Notes under the pieces: model-generated | The model's input: only the letters and a program-made list of their open reading frames with translations | Databases searched by the model: none | What the model was told of the DNA's origin: nothing | Part shown: positions 36,456-48,000 of the stretch, in pieces | How the letters are laid out: every line of letters starts with the position of its first letter | How positions within the stretch are numbered: the first letter of the stretch is position 1 | DNA from: Aurantiochytrium sp. KH105 | Lineage: Eukaryota; Sar; Bigyra; Thraustochytrida; Thraustochytriidae | Direction: 5' to 3' | Assembly: GCA_003116975.1 (NCBI GenBank) | Contig: BGKB01000076.1 | Span: 248,001-312,000 of the forward strand | DNA length: 64,000 nt | Made by a program: the position numbers and the translations under genes

Positions 36456-37221
36456 TTAGTGTTTGTTAAAATTTCGCTGGTCAATCTCGAATTGTTTGTC
36501 GAGACAGGCCATTGTAAACATTCGAAACTCCTCATAATCAAGTTCCTCGCTGCGATCTTTGTCAAAGTCAGAAAAGATATCCTTAGATGCGCGTTTGCTG
36601 ATATTGAACATGAATGCAAAAGTCTCGAACTCAGTTCTTGAGACGCTGTTGCTCCCATCCGTATCGATGAGTTCAAAGCATGTGCGGGAGTGGTTCCAAA
36701 GAAATTGCTTTTGCTGGTTGTCCTGCGTAATATGAGATCGTTAGTTTCTGCACGCATCCAGACATCGAGGACGAGGTTCTCGTCCGGACACTTACTTTGA
36801 TGGCAATTAAGATGCAAACGATCAGGTAGAACTCGTCAAACCCAATGGTTCCACTGCCATCGACATCGAAAATGTCAAACACCTTGTAAGCCTCTTTCTC
36901 GCTGAGATCAGATATCTCCTGAAGAAAAGTTGTGAAGGCAAGGTCATCCAATTCGCCCTGGAATCGGTGTGCAATGAATAAATGTACCCAACAAAAGGAG
37001 GATAAAGAAATAAAAAGAGGTTAGCCCTTCGCAACTTGTACTCTCACGCAGTTCATGCTTCTCCTCTTCTTTTCTTTTTGCAACACTCCGCGCGCACGCA
37101 CCTGGCTAGCAACGTCTAAAATTCGAAAGAACTCTCCAATGACTTGACAACTCCTCGCGGTAAGCAGCAGCTGCCGCGGGTCTAAATGCAGCGTCCTGAG
37201 TAGCTCGCTGCGAACCAACAT
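36456..37221 (-). CDS. EFCAB9: EFCAB9-like EF-hand protein (CatSper channel accessory subunit family)
   Basis: Three exons (37221-37102, 36957-36796, 36722-36456) join in phase 0 across introns of 144 and 73 bp to give 182 residues. Donors are GTGCGT and GTAAGT; both acceptors are CAG. The protein follows the EFCAB9 pattern over its whole length: FFRILDV near the N-terminus, VFDIFDVDGSG, FYLIVCILIA, QFLWNHSRTCFEL, FAFMFNISK, then FDKDRSEELDYEEF. Three canonical 12-residue EF loops are at 71-82, 114-125 and 148-159, all with Asp1, Asp3 and Glu12. In mammals EFCAB9 is a flagellar Ca2+/pH sensor bound to the CatSper channel. The 3' end converges on the gene ending at 36379; the 5' end is divergent from the IQ/WW gene. 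Confidence 0.82.
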
Positions 37222-37777
37222 GGTACTCCTCCTCTTCCCCTTTCCCCTCGAAAAATGGCGTAGCTGACGCCTGGCCCTCTTCACGCACTCCGCGCGCGAC
37301 AATCTGCGCGACGGCGACGACGAAATCAAAGGTACCAGACACGCCCGCCCGTGTGGCCCAAGAGTTACTATACTATAAACGGCGGCCTCATTGTCCCTTT
37401 GCTCTTATCGAGGTCACCGTTGTTGCTAGGATCAAGCGGAGAATAGAGGTCACCAAGAAGGTCGTCTCACTTGTCCGTTGAAAATGTAAAATGGGTTGCG
37501 CACCTGAGAGCGCTCTTCTGCCCTGGCTTCATAGTCCGAGTCAGTCAATAAACAAAGAGCAGAAAATCCAAACTTACAGATGCTTATGTAGTGGCGGTCT
37601 CACCAGACGCTGCTTTTGTGAAAAAAAAAAAAAGCACTTCGTCAATGTCTTTCAAGTGAGATGAGAATAGGCAAGTCACGTGTTCTTTTCATGTCGTATG
37701 ATGGTCTGCTGGTCAAGAACGGTCTTTCTTCATATGCACTGCGGCAGTGCTAAGTAAGCTCCGATGACCGTCGATGG
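37222..37777. promoter_or_regulatory. Divergent promoter, EFCAB9-like / IQ-WW scaffold
   Basis: This is 556 bp between head-to-head starts. It contains TATAAA at 37374-37379 (plus orientation, 400 bp from the plus start), repeated GAGGTCACC words (37410 and 37446), an A13 run near 37621 and a GTTGCT half-site at 37422. No clear RFX X-box is present. Confidence 0.5.
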
Positions 37778-40700
37778 ATGATCTTACCGCTCTACGGATC
37801 GCTACCGACGACGGCGGCAGACTCGGCAAAGCTTGCTTGGGGCGAGATGGGCCCTCGCGCAGCGGCAGGCAACCCGAGCGGGAAGAGTAAGCGTGCGCGA
37901 CGAGGGAAACGACCCCGGCCCCAGTCGTTTACTGCCAGACACGATGATCAGCGCGGTGCTGCTCCGTCATCAGTCGCTTCACCTTCGAAGCAAGAAGCCA
38001 AACGCTTTCGCTCATCGCAGGCGCTTGCTGCGGACTACAAGCTTGCGATGGCCCGAACCTCGCTCGCGAAACGAGCAATCGTAAAGGAACCTCGAATAGC
38101 ATCGCGAAGACATCAATTGTCAACGCAAGAACTTATTGAGCAAGCGCGAAGTATTGAGTCATCCGCCACAGCGCTCTGCGCCGGCATCTACCGTGTCGAG
38201 ATGCCGACCAGAGGATTGGTCTTTCATGGCTCGACATGGAGTGTCAACGATGTCAACCAAGAGGTTTGGAATCTCTTCGCCACGTCGCGATGCTCCCATC
38301 GTGGTATGCAAGCTGCTTACGATCGCGGTGACCGCAAAGTACGAGTAACAATTGTCGAAAGGCTTGGTCTCTTTAAAGAGTCAAGCCACGACCCTGGTTT
38401 CTACGCTGCAGACCCGACTGCGTTGCAAAGCAACAACGAAGTAGATCGCGTGGAGAAAAGACTACAAAACCGCCTCGACATATATGAGCGCAAGTTCATG
38501 ACCGCCCGGGTGCGGGTTATTCTCCGCGCGTGGCGAATACAGCGGCTCGGGCCCGCCTTCCGTAGCATATACGAACACAAATGCGATCTCGCCTTGCGAG
38601 GACGTACAGCCGCGGCAATTCAAATTCAACGCGCATATCGGGGCCATCATGCACGTCAGACTATGCGAAGACTCCGCGATGCACGCGCGCAGACTGTTAT
38701 AGCTTGTCTCATTAGAAAAGTCAGAGCTAAGCAGAGAGTCGCACACCGTCACTACGAAAGACAACGTGAGATGGCTGCGACGACAATTCAGTGTGCCGTG
38801 CGGAAACGACAAGCGCGACACCGGCTTCAAATTGCGAGACAGCAAAGGCACATTGAGGACTCAGCCTTCATGATCCAGCATGCGTGGAAGAATTACCTTG
38901 CCTTTGGGATCGCGCGTCAGGCCGCTCTGGCTCGACGCCAGGATCGAGCGGCCAGACACATTGCCGGGTTCATGAGAATTGTGGCGGCCAAGTCTCGATT
39001 AGCTCATTTGCGCCTTGAGCGCGCAGCCTTGCGCGTACAAACTCGATGGCGAGGTTTTCGGGGCCAAGTGCTTGCCCATTTCCGGCGTGTCGAGCAAGAA
39101 GAACGCCATGATGCAGCAATCACAATTCAAGGCATGGTGCGAGGACGACAGGCGCGACACGTAGCCAATCGTCTTCGACACGCGAGACGCGAGCGTTGTG
39201 CAATACGAATCCAGGCTCGCTGGCGAGCTCGACACGCGCAGCTTGCATACTTTCTTATTCAAAGGGAGCGCACACGCTGTGCACGAGTCATTCAGCGCTT
39301 CTACAAGGCGTTTGCGATTCAGATTGCTCTTCGAAATCGCCAACGCGATCTTGCAGCTCGGAGGATCCAACGAGCCTACCGCGCTAAGCTGCGACGTATT
39401 TTCAACGCTGCCCGCTCAATCCAACGTGCTTGGAGGTTTCACAAGTGGTACACGGCGCGCAAAAGTGGAGCTATTCGCGTCCAGACCTTTGTGCGATGTG
39501 TGCAGACGCGAACATCATATGCAGAAAAACGGAGCGCTGCCATGGTAATCCAGCGCGCTGTTCGCGTGCACGCAGCTCATTGCATGCTGAGCGCTTTACG
39601 CGAGCGCCGTGAGCGACTGCAAGGAATGCCATTGTGCGATGAATGCAATGATGAAGTATGCGGGTTTTACTGTCGTGCGTGCCAGGGCAAATTCTGCAAA
39701 GCCTGCATGCGCATGATTCACTCTGTACTGCGAGATCATGAAAAGGCCCATCTGCAAAGCTCTGTGGGAGTCATCTTTGCTGTCGAATGGACTCGAGATC
39801 ACATCGCAGCAGCCATACGAGTACAACGCGCGTGGCGGCGGCGTATCGTGCGCATCATTGATCTTGCTGAAAAATACAAAATATCGCGTCGCCAGAATGC
39901 CCTCATGATGGCAGGCATGCGCTGGAGACTTCGAGTGAAGCGAAGCCGCAAAGCCAGAGTCATCCAAGCTCTCTTTCGAGGCCATCGCGCTCGCAAGCTT
40001 GCAGCGCATCGCCGACGTGCAGCGATACAGATTCAGGCAGCTGCGCGCGGGTTCTTGTGCCGCCTGTCCTTTTTGCGCTACCGAGATGCGTGCACGCGCC
40101 TGCAAGCGCACCAACGAGGACGCCTCGCGCGCAGGCAATACAGGTGTCAGCGCGAAGCAATTGTCAAGATTCAGAGCGTCCTTCGCGCATGGGATGAGCG
40201 AGGCTGGTTCCTCGAGCAGCGAGGAGCAGCTATTTCCATACAGACCACAGCGCGCCGCTGGCGCACGCAAGCTTCTTTTCTGGCAAAAAGACGAGCCGCG
40301 ATACGCATTCAAGCTTCAGCCCGGGGTCACTTTGTCCGCTCTAGCCTGAGGCAAAAACACGCTGCAGCCACGCGCATCCAAGCGCTCGTGCGATGCTTCA
40401 TTTTGAGACGAGCGTATCAGCAAAAACGAGCCGCAGCTGTACGCGTGCAGACTGTGGAGCGAGGCCATCGAGTTCGAGTCGCGGTTCATGAAAAGAAGGG
40501 GTTTATCGCTGCAGTAAACATTGCGGAGCGTCGTGGCCGCTACCGCTGCGCAGTTAAGATCCAAACTGCTTATCGCCTTCACGTTGCGCGAGAGCGTGCG
40601 GCCTTGAAGATCCAGAGTGCCTGGCGAAGGAATCAGGGGGCATACGCAGCGTATCTTGTACGAATTGGCCGAACGGCGGCCGCGGCCAACCAGGACGTCG

Positions 40701-41584
40701 GGCAAATTGACGCGAGCGATCGCAGATATGTCGACAATAACGAAGACGATGACGACGATGACGGCCTTGAGTGCATTTGGAGCAGGCACTGGGATTCTTG
40801 GAACGAAGTGCATTTCTATTTTCACAAAGAGTCGTTTGAGACAACTTTTCAAAAACCGAGCGCTTATGCCGAAGCAGAATCCGAGCGAGAAGCTCGAAGG
40901 TGCATGCTTCGCGAGGAAATGTATGAACGCAAGTTCATGCTTTATGAGCGTGAGCAAGACAAGCAGCGTCGACTCGAGAACGACTGGTCAGTGCATGTTG
41001 ACCCCGAATCTGGCGCAAAGTACTACGAAAATGTACATCTGGGCATCTCAACGTGGGACCGGCCTGAAGTGCTTGGTCCTGACCCCGACGAGCCGCTGTG
41101 GAAAATGTATCTGCATCCGGCGCTGAATCGACCCTTTTACGTTCATCGAGATACCCAGGAAGCAACGTGGGAGCGACCCGTCGAAGAACTTGGCTATGAA
41201 TACACCGAGTGCTGGGACTTTGAGTCAAGTCAACCTTATTGGGTGAGCTCCGTCACGGGCGAGTGGACCTACGAACGTCCTGATGAACTGGTTCCTGACG
41301 CCGTTAAAGGGAAGTCGTTAGAGCTATCAGAAGACGAGCGGCAGCAAGCTCTTGACAACGAAGCGAATCGCCAATGGTTTGAGGCTTTTGACGAGGAATC
41401 AGGTCGTCCATACTATTACTGCTGGAACGCGTTCACCCAAACTACAGAAGAAATTGTCTGGGATAAGCCTGACGCACTCAAGTCAGCCCATGATCTTTGG
41501 GACGAATATTATTCCGCTGCGGACCAAGCATCCTATTACGTGCACAAACAGACTGGTGAAACGACCTGGAAAAAACCATGGTAG
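37778..41584 (+). CDS. IQ-repeat scaffold with a B-box-like zinc finger and C-terminal WW domains
   Basis: The 1268-residue single-exon protein begins with a basic Ser-rich region. Residues about 250-960 hold roughly two dozen IQ motifs of the type AxxIQxxxRGxxxR, the usual calmodulin-binding helix. They are interrupted at about 613-660 by a cysteine/histidine cluster (CDECNDEVCGFYCRACQGKF and a following HEKAH), which resembles a B-box zinc finger. An acidic linker (DNNEDDDDDDG) leads to about six tandem WW-like modules (about 985-1268), several with the paired Trp and Pro (for example ISTWDRP, EATWERP, ETTWKKP). Calmodulin plus proline-motif binding suggests a scaffold, plausibly axonemal or basal-body, but location is inferred only from neighbours. 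An alternative start is Met24 (37847). Confidence 0.85.
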   Translation: MILPLYGSLPTTAADSAKLAWGEMGPRAAAGNPSGKSKRARRGKRPRPQSFTARHDDQRGAAPSSVASPSKQEAKRFRSSQALAADYKLAMARTSLAKRAIVKEPRIASRRHQLSTQELIEQARSIESSATALCAGIYRVEMPTRGLVFHGSTWSVNDVNQEVWNLFATSRCSHRGMQAAYDRGDRKVRVTIVERLGLFKESSHDPGFYAADPTALQSNNEVDRVEKRLQNRLDIYERKFMTARVRVILRAWRIQRLGPAFRSIYEHKCDLALRGRTAAAIQIQRAYRGHHARQTMRRLRDARAQTVIACLIRKVRAKQRVAHRHYERQREMAATTIQCAVRKRQARHRLQIARQQRHIEDSAFMIQHAWKNYLAFGIARQAALARRQDRAARHIAGFMRIVAAKSRLAHLRLERAALRVQTRWRGFRGQVLAHFRRVEQEERHDAAITIQGMVRGRQARHVANRLRHARRERCAIRIQARWRARHAQLAYFLIQRERTRCARVIQRFYKAFAIQIALRNRQRDLAARRIQRAYRAKLRRIFNAARSIQRAWRFHKWYTARKSGAIRVQTFVRCVQTRTSYAEKRSAAMVIQRAVRVHAAHCMLSALRERRERLQGMPLCDECNDEVCGFYCRACQGKFCKACMRMIHSVLRDHEKAHLQSSVGVIFAVEWTRDHIAAAIRVQRAWRRRIVRIIDLAEKYKISRRQNALMMAGMRWRLRVKRSRKARVIQALFRGHRARKLAAHRRRAAIQIQAAARGFLCRLSFLRYRDACTRLQAHQRGRLARRQYRCQREAIVKIQSVLRAWDERGWFLEQRGAAISIQTTARRWRTQASFLAKRRAAIRIQASARGHFVRSSLRQKHAAATRIQALVRCFILRRAYQQKRAAAVRVQTVERGHRVRVAVHEKKGFIAAVNIAERRGRYRCAVKIQTAYRLHVARERAALKIQSAWRRNQGAYAAYLVRIGRTAAAANQDVGQIDASDRRYVDNNEDDDDDDGLECIWSRHWDSWNEVHFYFHKESFETTFQKPSAYAEAESEREARRCMLREEMYERKFMLYEREQDKQRRLENDWSVHVDPESGAKYYENVHLGISTWDRPEVLGPDPDEPLWKMYLHPALNRPFYVHRDTQEATWERPVEELGYEYTECWDFESSQPYWVSSVTGEWTYERPDELVPDAVKGKSLELSEDERQQALDNEANRQWFEAFDEESGRPYYYCWNAFTQTTEEIVWDKPDALKSAHDLWDEYYSAADQASYYVHKQTGETTWKKPW

Positions 41585-42064
41585 AAGAAAAAAATGTTCA
41601 AATAATGGAGTAATGAATTGTACGAAACTGCTGTACATCTTCTTCTCGTCAGGCTCAGACAGTCTGCCACTTTGGGTAGAGAACCAAGACACCGACCGCT
41701 GCAAGCCTTGCTTACTTTGCACGCATGGAGGGAATCACTTTTACGACCTGACTCTGAGTCAGCAGCGTCGCTCTACAATATATGAATTTGGGTTGCGCAC
41801 ATTGGGTCACGCGTCCCATAAAAGCTGGGCTTGCATACCCGACTTATACGTTGGTCGCGGCGAGACCCGGCCGCTGAGCCTTGCGGCGCAAGCGTTGCGG
41901 CGTGCGGCGCAAGGGACCCGTGTTGTGCCGGTGTACCTCACACATCGTGTCTCACGTGAGCTCCGCGGCCTTTCGGACTCACTTGCCTCAGCGCGTTGGT
42001 GCCGTTCGACGCGGAAATCGAAAAGCTCAATCGCAGCCGCCAACTTGAGCGACCTGGACCTGCA
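41585..42064. promoter_or_regulatory. Gap before the giant ASH-domain gene
   Basis: This 480-bp tandem gap contains the 3' end of the IQ/WW gene, a TATA-like CATAAAAG at 41818-41825 and an upstream in-frame stretch without ATG from 41996. The first ATG of the long frame is at 42065. No separate gene is supported. Confidence 0.45.
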
Positions 42065-45000
42065 ATGGACGACCAGCCCGAGGAGGCGACGGAGGCCGTC
42101 GCGAGCAGGGACACGGCCAGCAGAGATAGCCAACAAGAAAACGAGGAAGCACTATCTTTCTCAGAGACGAGCGTCCGCCTTTCTCATAGATCGAGCGAAG
42201 ATGATGATGATTTGCAGTTGCAGTCGACAACGTTTACATCAACTGACGTGGGGACTCTCGAACTCAAAAAGCGCACACGAAGACTTTTTGAGAGCGCGTC
42301 GCTGGAGAAAGAAATTTCTAGAGCCTATCGAGCCGAGCTTATTCTGGCATCTTTGCTTGCCTCACAGGATTTTAGCGGGGCACAACGGGCATGGAGACAA
42401 TTCGTGGACCTCATTTCCCATCCCGAGCCAACCTTGCGCAAGGCTGCTATCATCAACATCGGAGGTCTCTTCCGCAAGTTTCCAATGTGGGATGTCCTTT
42501 CGCCACGAGATGCCCAGGGCTTTGTTACGGCACTAATTGATACAGTCGTTGGAGATGAAATTATCGACATTAGACTGCACGCTGCCAAGGTTCTTGGGTC
42601 TACATTAACAATCAGCAACTATGCAGCTGCGGCAGCGGCAGTCGGTATGTTTCGTCGGGTAAGCAAGGCTCGACTACCCGGGAGCTCGGCTATCTCAGAT
42701 GACCAGAGCCAGCGCAAGAGGATTCGCATCTTCGTTGTGGAGTTTATCGCCCGAGCATTTAATGCTTCGGCATTTCCTCAAGCTAACGAGACGCGACATT
42801 GGTGTTTCCGGTCCGGTACTCGACCTACACAGCAGCTTGTGGCTGTTGTGACTAGCTTTCTCGGGCCAGTCATTCAATTCGAGCAACCAGAGGCCCGTCT
42901 TCGCTGTCGCGCCGGCATTCTCTTTGTTGCGTATGAGCTGCTTGCGTCCCGAGAACAATTGTCGCCGTTGGTAGTAGCCAACCTCTTGAAGATGCTCGAG
43001 GCCGAATCCGATCTCTTGGTCTCGCAAAATGACGAAGCCGATAATGCGAGCGACTTTGACTTTGTTGATGCGGAAGACGCCGATGCCTTCTTTGAGGGAG
43101 ACTTTGCATGCAGTGACACGCTCGATGTTGATCTCGGGCTTTTGCAATTTTGCGCTCTCTTTGTGCCTCTCATGCAAGACCTTTTGCACGACTATAAAGA
43201 GGACCGTCGTGTAGAAAAGGCAATCCTTACCTTCCTAGGAATATGGGCCAGTGTCTTCTCGCGCATGGACGCTCTCGAAGTTCGCTTTCGTGCTGCTGAG
43301 CTTCGAAAAGAGTGCGTCACTGGCTTCGGTGCCCTTCTCGGTCCTCATGCGTCACGGTACGAGGGCTTTGCGAAGGCTCTTGCCGCCGCGGACCAAGAGT
43401 ATGCCAAACTGAAAGTTGAAGTAAGACGTCGCGTCGAAGCGGTTCGCTCCGTGCTTCAACGACCTGGAACTGTGGTGCAGCTCTTTGCGCAGAAGAGCGA
43501 CGAGGCAGCCACTGCATCGAGCACAGCGTCACACGAGGCACATGCGCCAGTCTTTGCCTCGCGAACGCATGGTCTCGCTGATCGAATTTGTGGGATTGAA
43601 TCGATGGCAATGCCCGTGCCGACCTCGGAGCGAGCGCTTGTGCGCGTTGCCTTACGAATTCCAGAACTGCCGGAAGTTCCAGAAGACTGCACGACCGTCC
43701 CACCAATGCTTTTTCGTCCTGGCACGGAACTTATACCAGTATGCACTCCCTCGATGCTCAAGGCAATCCCAGATCTTCAGGATATGGCCGAGCTCGGCTA
43801 CTCTCCGTATCCACCTCCTTTTCAAGGTACTTTGAAGCCATCGGCTCTCAGCTCAGGGAAAAAGGCTACTAGGCCTAGCAAGACGATCTCCAGCCGTCAC
43901 ACATCTCTTCCAGTGCGGGAGCTAGTCGATATCGAGCAAGATAATGCTGTGCAAGCAAATCCTGCCGACATAGCCGACCCCGATGAAACAAGCGCCCAAA
44001 CATATGGCTATCTTCGAGGAACGAGAATTCCCGCGGGCTTTCTTGCCGCGCAGTACAAGAACGGCGCACATGGCGCACGACGTGCTGCGACGGAACCCTC
44101 CTCGCACGCAAATGGGTGGGAGCCACCCTCGATTCCCTTCTTGGATGCGGACAGTGAAGACCACGACTCTCGCTCTCAAGATCAGGACGATGATCTATCA
44201 AGAGCCGATTCTGCGTCGACTTTGAACTCATTTCCTGATACAAGCACAACCGTTGCAAAGCAGCAGGAACAGCACCCAACACAAAGTGAACGCGCAGAAC
44301 TCACGTCAACCCCGGTTCCGATCGTTTCTGCGTATCATCATCTCACAAAAACGGAAAGCCCGAGAGGTCTTTTACCTTCGCATCCTATTCTTCCGCGTGG
44401 CGAGATTGAAATTTGGATCACAGAGACCTTACAAGACCCAATACGTAGGTTTCTTGGCGTCATTGCACAGGTGGAACCTGTCACGTCAATGCAGCCCTTT
44501 CAGCACAGCTCCCGAAACGTAGCTGGAGGGCAACCCCGCTATGATGGGGAATCTGCAGGCTCGGACGACAGCTCAGAAGATAGTGCCGCATTAACTTCTG
44601 CGCTAGGAAGCAGCGACTCTGGGGAGCCAGAATCCGCGCCAATCTGGACTGAGGACGATCGGGTTGAAATTCGTTTTCGGACCAGCAACGGAGACATCTT
44701 CGCGGCGACTGTGATGATCGCAGAGGCTTTAGAAGACGATCAAGACCTCGAGATGTGGGGTTCCGATCGAGATGAATCTGGAGCGGAAATAGCTCGCTCC
44801 AATCCTGTCCCGGCCGCGCTCTGTGGTGACGGCAAGGTTGTTTTTGCGCCACCGTGTAACTTTCCGCCAATGCCGATCAGTTACAAGAAAGACTCGGGGC
44901 TTCCACTCTATGGAGCCGCGCTGCCTCTGCGCAAACGGCCTGTTGCATGCACAAGCGATGGAATTTTTGCTTTCGCCGGTGACGATCGTGTCACGCAATT

Positions 45001-48000
45001 TGAGCGCCCTCTTGTGTACAGCAACTCTGGTCATCCATTCTACAGACTGGAAGGCGGCATGCTTCCCCTGCCTGCTGGTTATACCTCGACAGGCGTCCCT
45101 TTCTACACCGTGGCGTCAGTGATATTACATCCTTTCTTTCCTAGCGTTGCAACAAGAAAAATTATGGCAAGACAAGCATTTCGCGCGAGCCAACGCAAGT
45201 TACAAAAGAGAACTTCAAAGCTGATCAGAAAACTCCAAGTTGCTGCAGCATTCATGCAAAGAGGCTCGAAAGCGAGCCTCGGGCGCGCTTCTGTCGCCGA
45301 TGATGATGAGCAAGACGAAGAGACCAATGCGAACAGCGAGGGAATCTCCACGCGTCGTGCAGAAACCAAGGGTGGAACTGCCCAGGAAGGGCTTGGGCTG
45401 ATGTCCGACGAGAAGAAAGATACAAAAGTCGCAGATGGGTTCAACAACGAAGCTGAGAGCGAGGAGGGCGAGGAAGACGAAGACGAAGAAGACGACGACG
45501 ATGACTTGATTCTGGGTACCTTTGTTGGCGGAGACACAGAGAGTTTCAGCCAGCTTAGCAGCGAATCCTCGGAGCGGGGCACATCTTCTACATCTCTTAT
45601 GGCGGCCTTGTATTCTGCAGATCCTTCCGATGACCCTGCTAATGGACATAAGACAGTGCCGCTTCTGTTTGACCGCGCAGTCATTGAGTTTACTCACACA
45701 ACAACCGAAGAGACGTGCAAGGTCACGGTGCAGACGAAATTCGCACCTAAACGGGATCTCGATGTTTTCGTAATGCTCGATCCGCCCGAGGTCTTTGAAG
45801 TTGTCCCAGCTGTGCTTCGGTTCTCACCTGCAGTTACGTCAATCTCTCTCGACATTATCTTTCGACCGCAGCGACACACAGAAAAGTCATCAAGTGTTCA
45901 GGGAGAGATACGCGTGCAAGAGTTCTCCGGCCAAGTCCTCGGCACAGCGGAACTCCGTGGGTTCTGTGGCCCAGCCTTCGAGGTAAAGTGCATGTTGCGC
46001 AGACCTCTTTGGATCGGCCCAGGGCAACAGACAACCTTTATCGTCGCTGTGTCAAATGTGACACCGAAACAACTCGACGTGGCCATAAAAATCATTGCCA
46101 ATACTGACGATGTTGAGGACGACACGTATGAGACCGACGAGAACCTTGCGTTTGCAGCTGACGTCGACAGTCTCAGCATTTTTAAGTTTCAGGAGGCATT
46201 TGTTCCCATGCACTTCGTCCCAGGGCACTTTACGGGCCTTCACGAGGCATCACTCTGTGTGACAAGCAACACGGGGGAGACACAGTATCTGCCTTTGATT
46301 GGACACTGCGGGGCCCCCATCGTCGTGCGAGGGCTGACACGGCAGGAACAGGCGATATACGCCGCCGACCCAACCGACAAGACCAAAGCGCCTGTGACTC
46401 TAACAAGGAAACGAAGGAGCACCTTGCGCGCCATGGATCTCGAAGCACCGCCGACGCTCAGCACACTTGTCGATGCGCTCGAACGATCACCCTCTGGAAC
46501 TGCTGGTGCAGGCGCAACGACGAAAACCTCCAATACGACAGGACCAGGAAGACGTAACATGAACGCCTTCGTGAAGAAGCCCTGGGCGCAAGTTCGCAAA
46601 CTCATGGGCGGACTTGGAGGCTTTCGTGTGCAGCGAAGAGTACCGTACGACCGTCCACAGGACCGTCCTCAAGAAAACGTGCCATTTCTTGAGGAGTTGG
46701 CACGTACAGCAGTCAACTATAGTGTGGTCGGGAAGTCACTGCAGGCAGCGGACCCCAAGCTGACCTTGCGTTATCGTTTGCAGGAGCATGACGATAATAG
46801 CGACGGAGACAGTGACGATGACAGTAGCGTGGATAGCGGGCCTGAGTGGGTTAACTTTGATACCCATGCCAAGCTTGACGTGGACTTTGGTCTCGTGGAT
46901 CCATTCCAGGTGATCAAGCGCAAGTTTATCATCGAAAACATGTCGTCCGAATCGTCATTGGTCTCTCTAACTCTCCGAGGGTGCCCCTGGATAAAGTTGC
47001 CCAATTTGCTCGAGGTCCCAGCGCGCAATCAAGCGATTGTTGACCTTGAGCTCTCGGGACCTGGTGACTGGACTGGAGCCTTTGATTTTGTCATCGAGAT
47101 CACCTCCATGATCCTACGAGCTCCTTTGCAGGTACGGCTAATTGGATTTGTTGGTCGAGCACTTGAATTCCCGCTTGCGCCCCGTACGTTTTTCGGTATA
47201 GCTGCTCCCAGCGGACGACCGGTCACACTCAGCCTCCCGGTCGTCAATCACTCTCCGTACGAGCTTCACTTCCTTCTTTTGCCTCTGGGAACTCATTTCA
47301 CGGCTGCTATTGGCTCAGACCCTTCGACAAAGACGAAAATCCCGGCGCTTGGCTGCGCTTGGATCGAAGTGTCCTTCTCGCCAGGCTCCTTTCGCGGCAT
47401 CTACCGATCTGTGCTAGGAGTGCGAGTCTTACACCCAGTATCTATCACATATGCCGCCGCAGGACCTTGTGGACTTCTCGAGCTCGTGGGAGTTGTTGCT
47501 GCACCATCAGGCCCGCAAATTCCTGGTGGCTTTGACCTCAACAGGATCGCAGCGCTTGAGGCATGGATACAAGAGACCAGCCCATCGAGCTTTGTTGGAC
47601 CTGCGGGGGGCAGTCTCGATTTCGCACGCGCGAGTGGGAGTGTGTCGCAACACACGAGTGAGCTCTGTAGGCTTTGTGATCAAGATCTATCTGGGGAGAA
47701 TCGACTGTCGCTTTGCGCCGAGGAAGGGGAGCCTTTTTCATGGCACGTTGTGGGCCGTTCGTCCGAGAATCTCCCATTCGTACACACACATTTAGGAGAC
47801 TACAAGGGCACATCCTCCAAAGTCGTGGTCGAGGCCTCTGTGATTGCAGAAGATGACTCCAAACTCAGCGTTTTCGCGTCTCGGGGTCTCGTTGCGGAGA
47901 GTCTCGGGACCTCTCGTGCTTTGATCAAGCCTGAAAACTCTGTGAGCGACTACCCTCTTCGCTTTGGACTTGTGGGTGTTAAGCACCATCTGACCGTCGA

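Noticed and set aside
37422-37427. GTTGCT half-site as part of an RFX X-box for flagellar genes
   Set aside because: No matching second half-site at proper spacing, so it is not a convincing X-box.
41996-42064. Upstream extension of the ASH gene from a TTG codon
   Set aside because: A nuclear gene is expected to start at ATG, and the first in frame is at 42065.
41352-42536. 394-codon plus-strand frame across the end of the IQ/WW gene and the start of the giant ASH gene
   Set aside because: It overlaps two strongly supported genes in another frame and has no domain.
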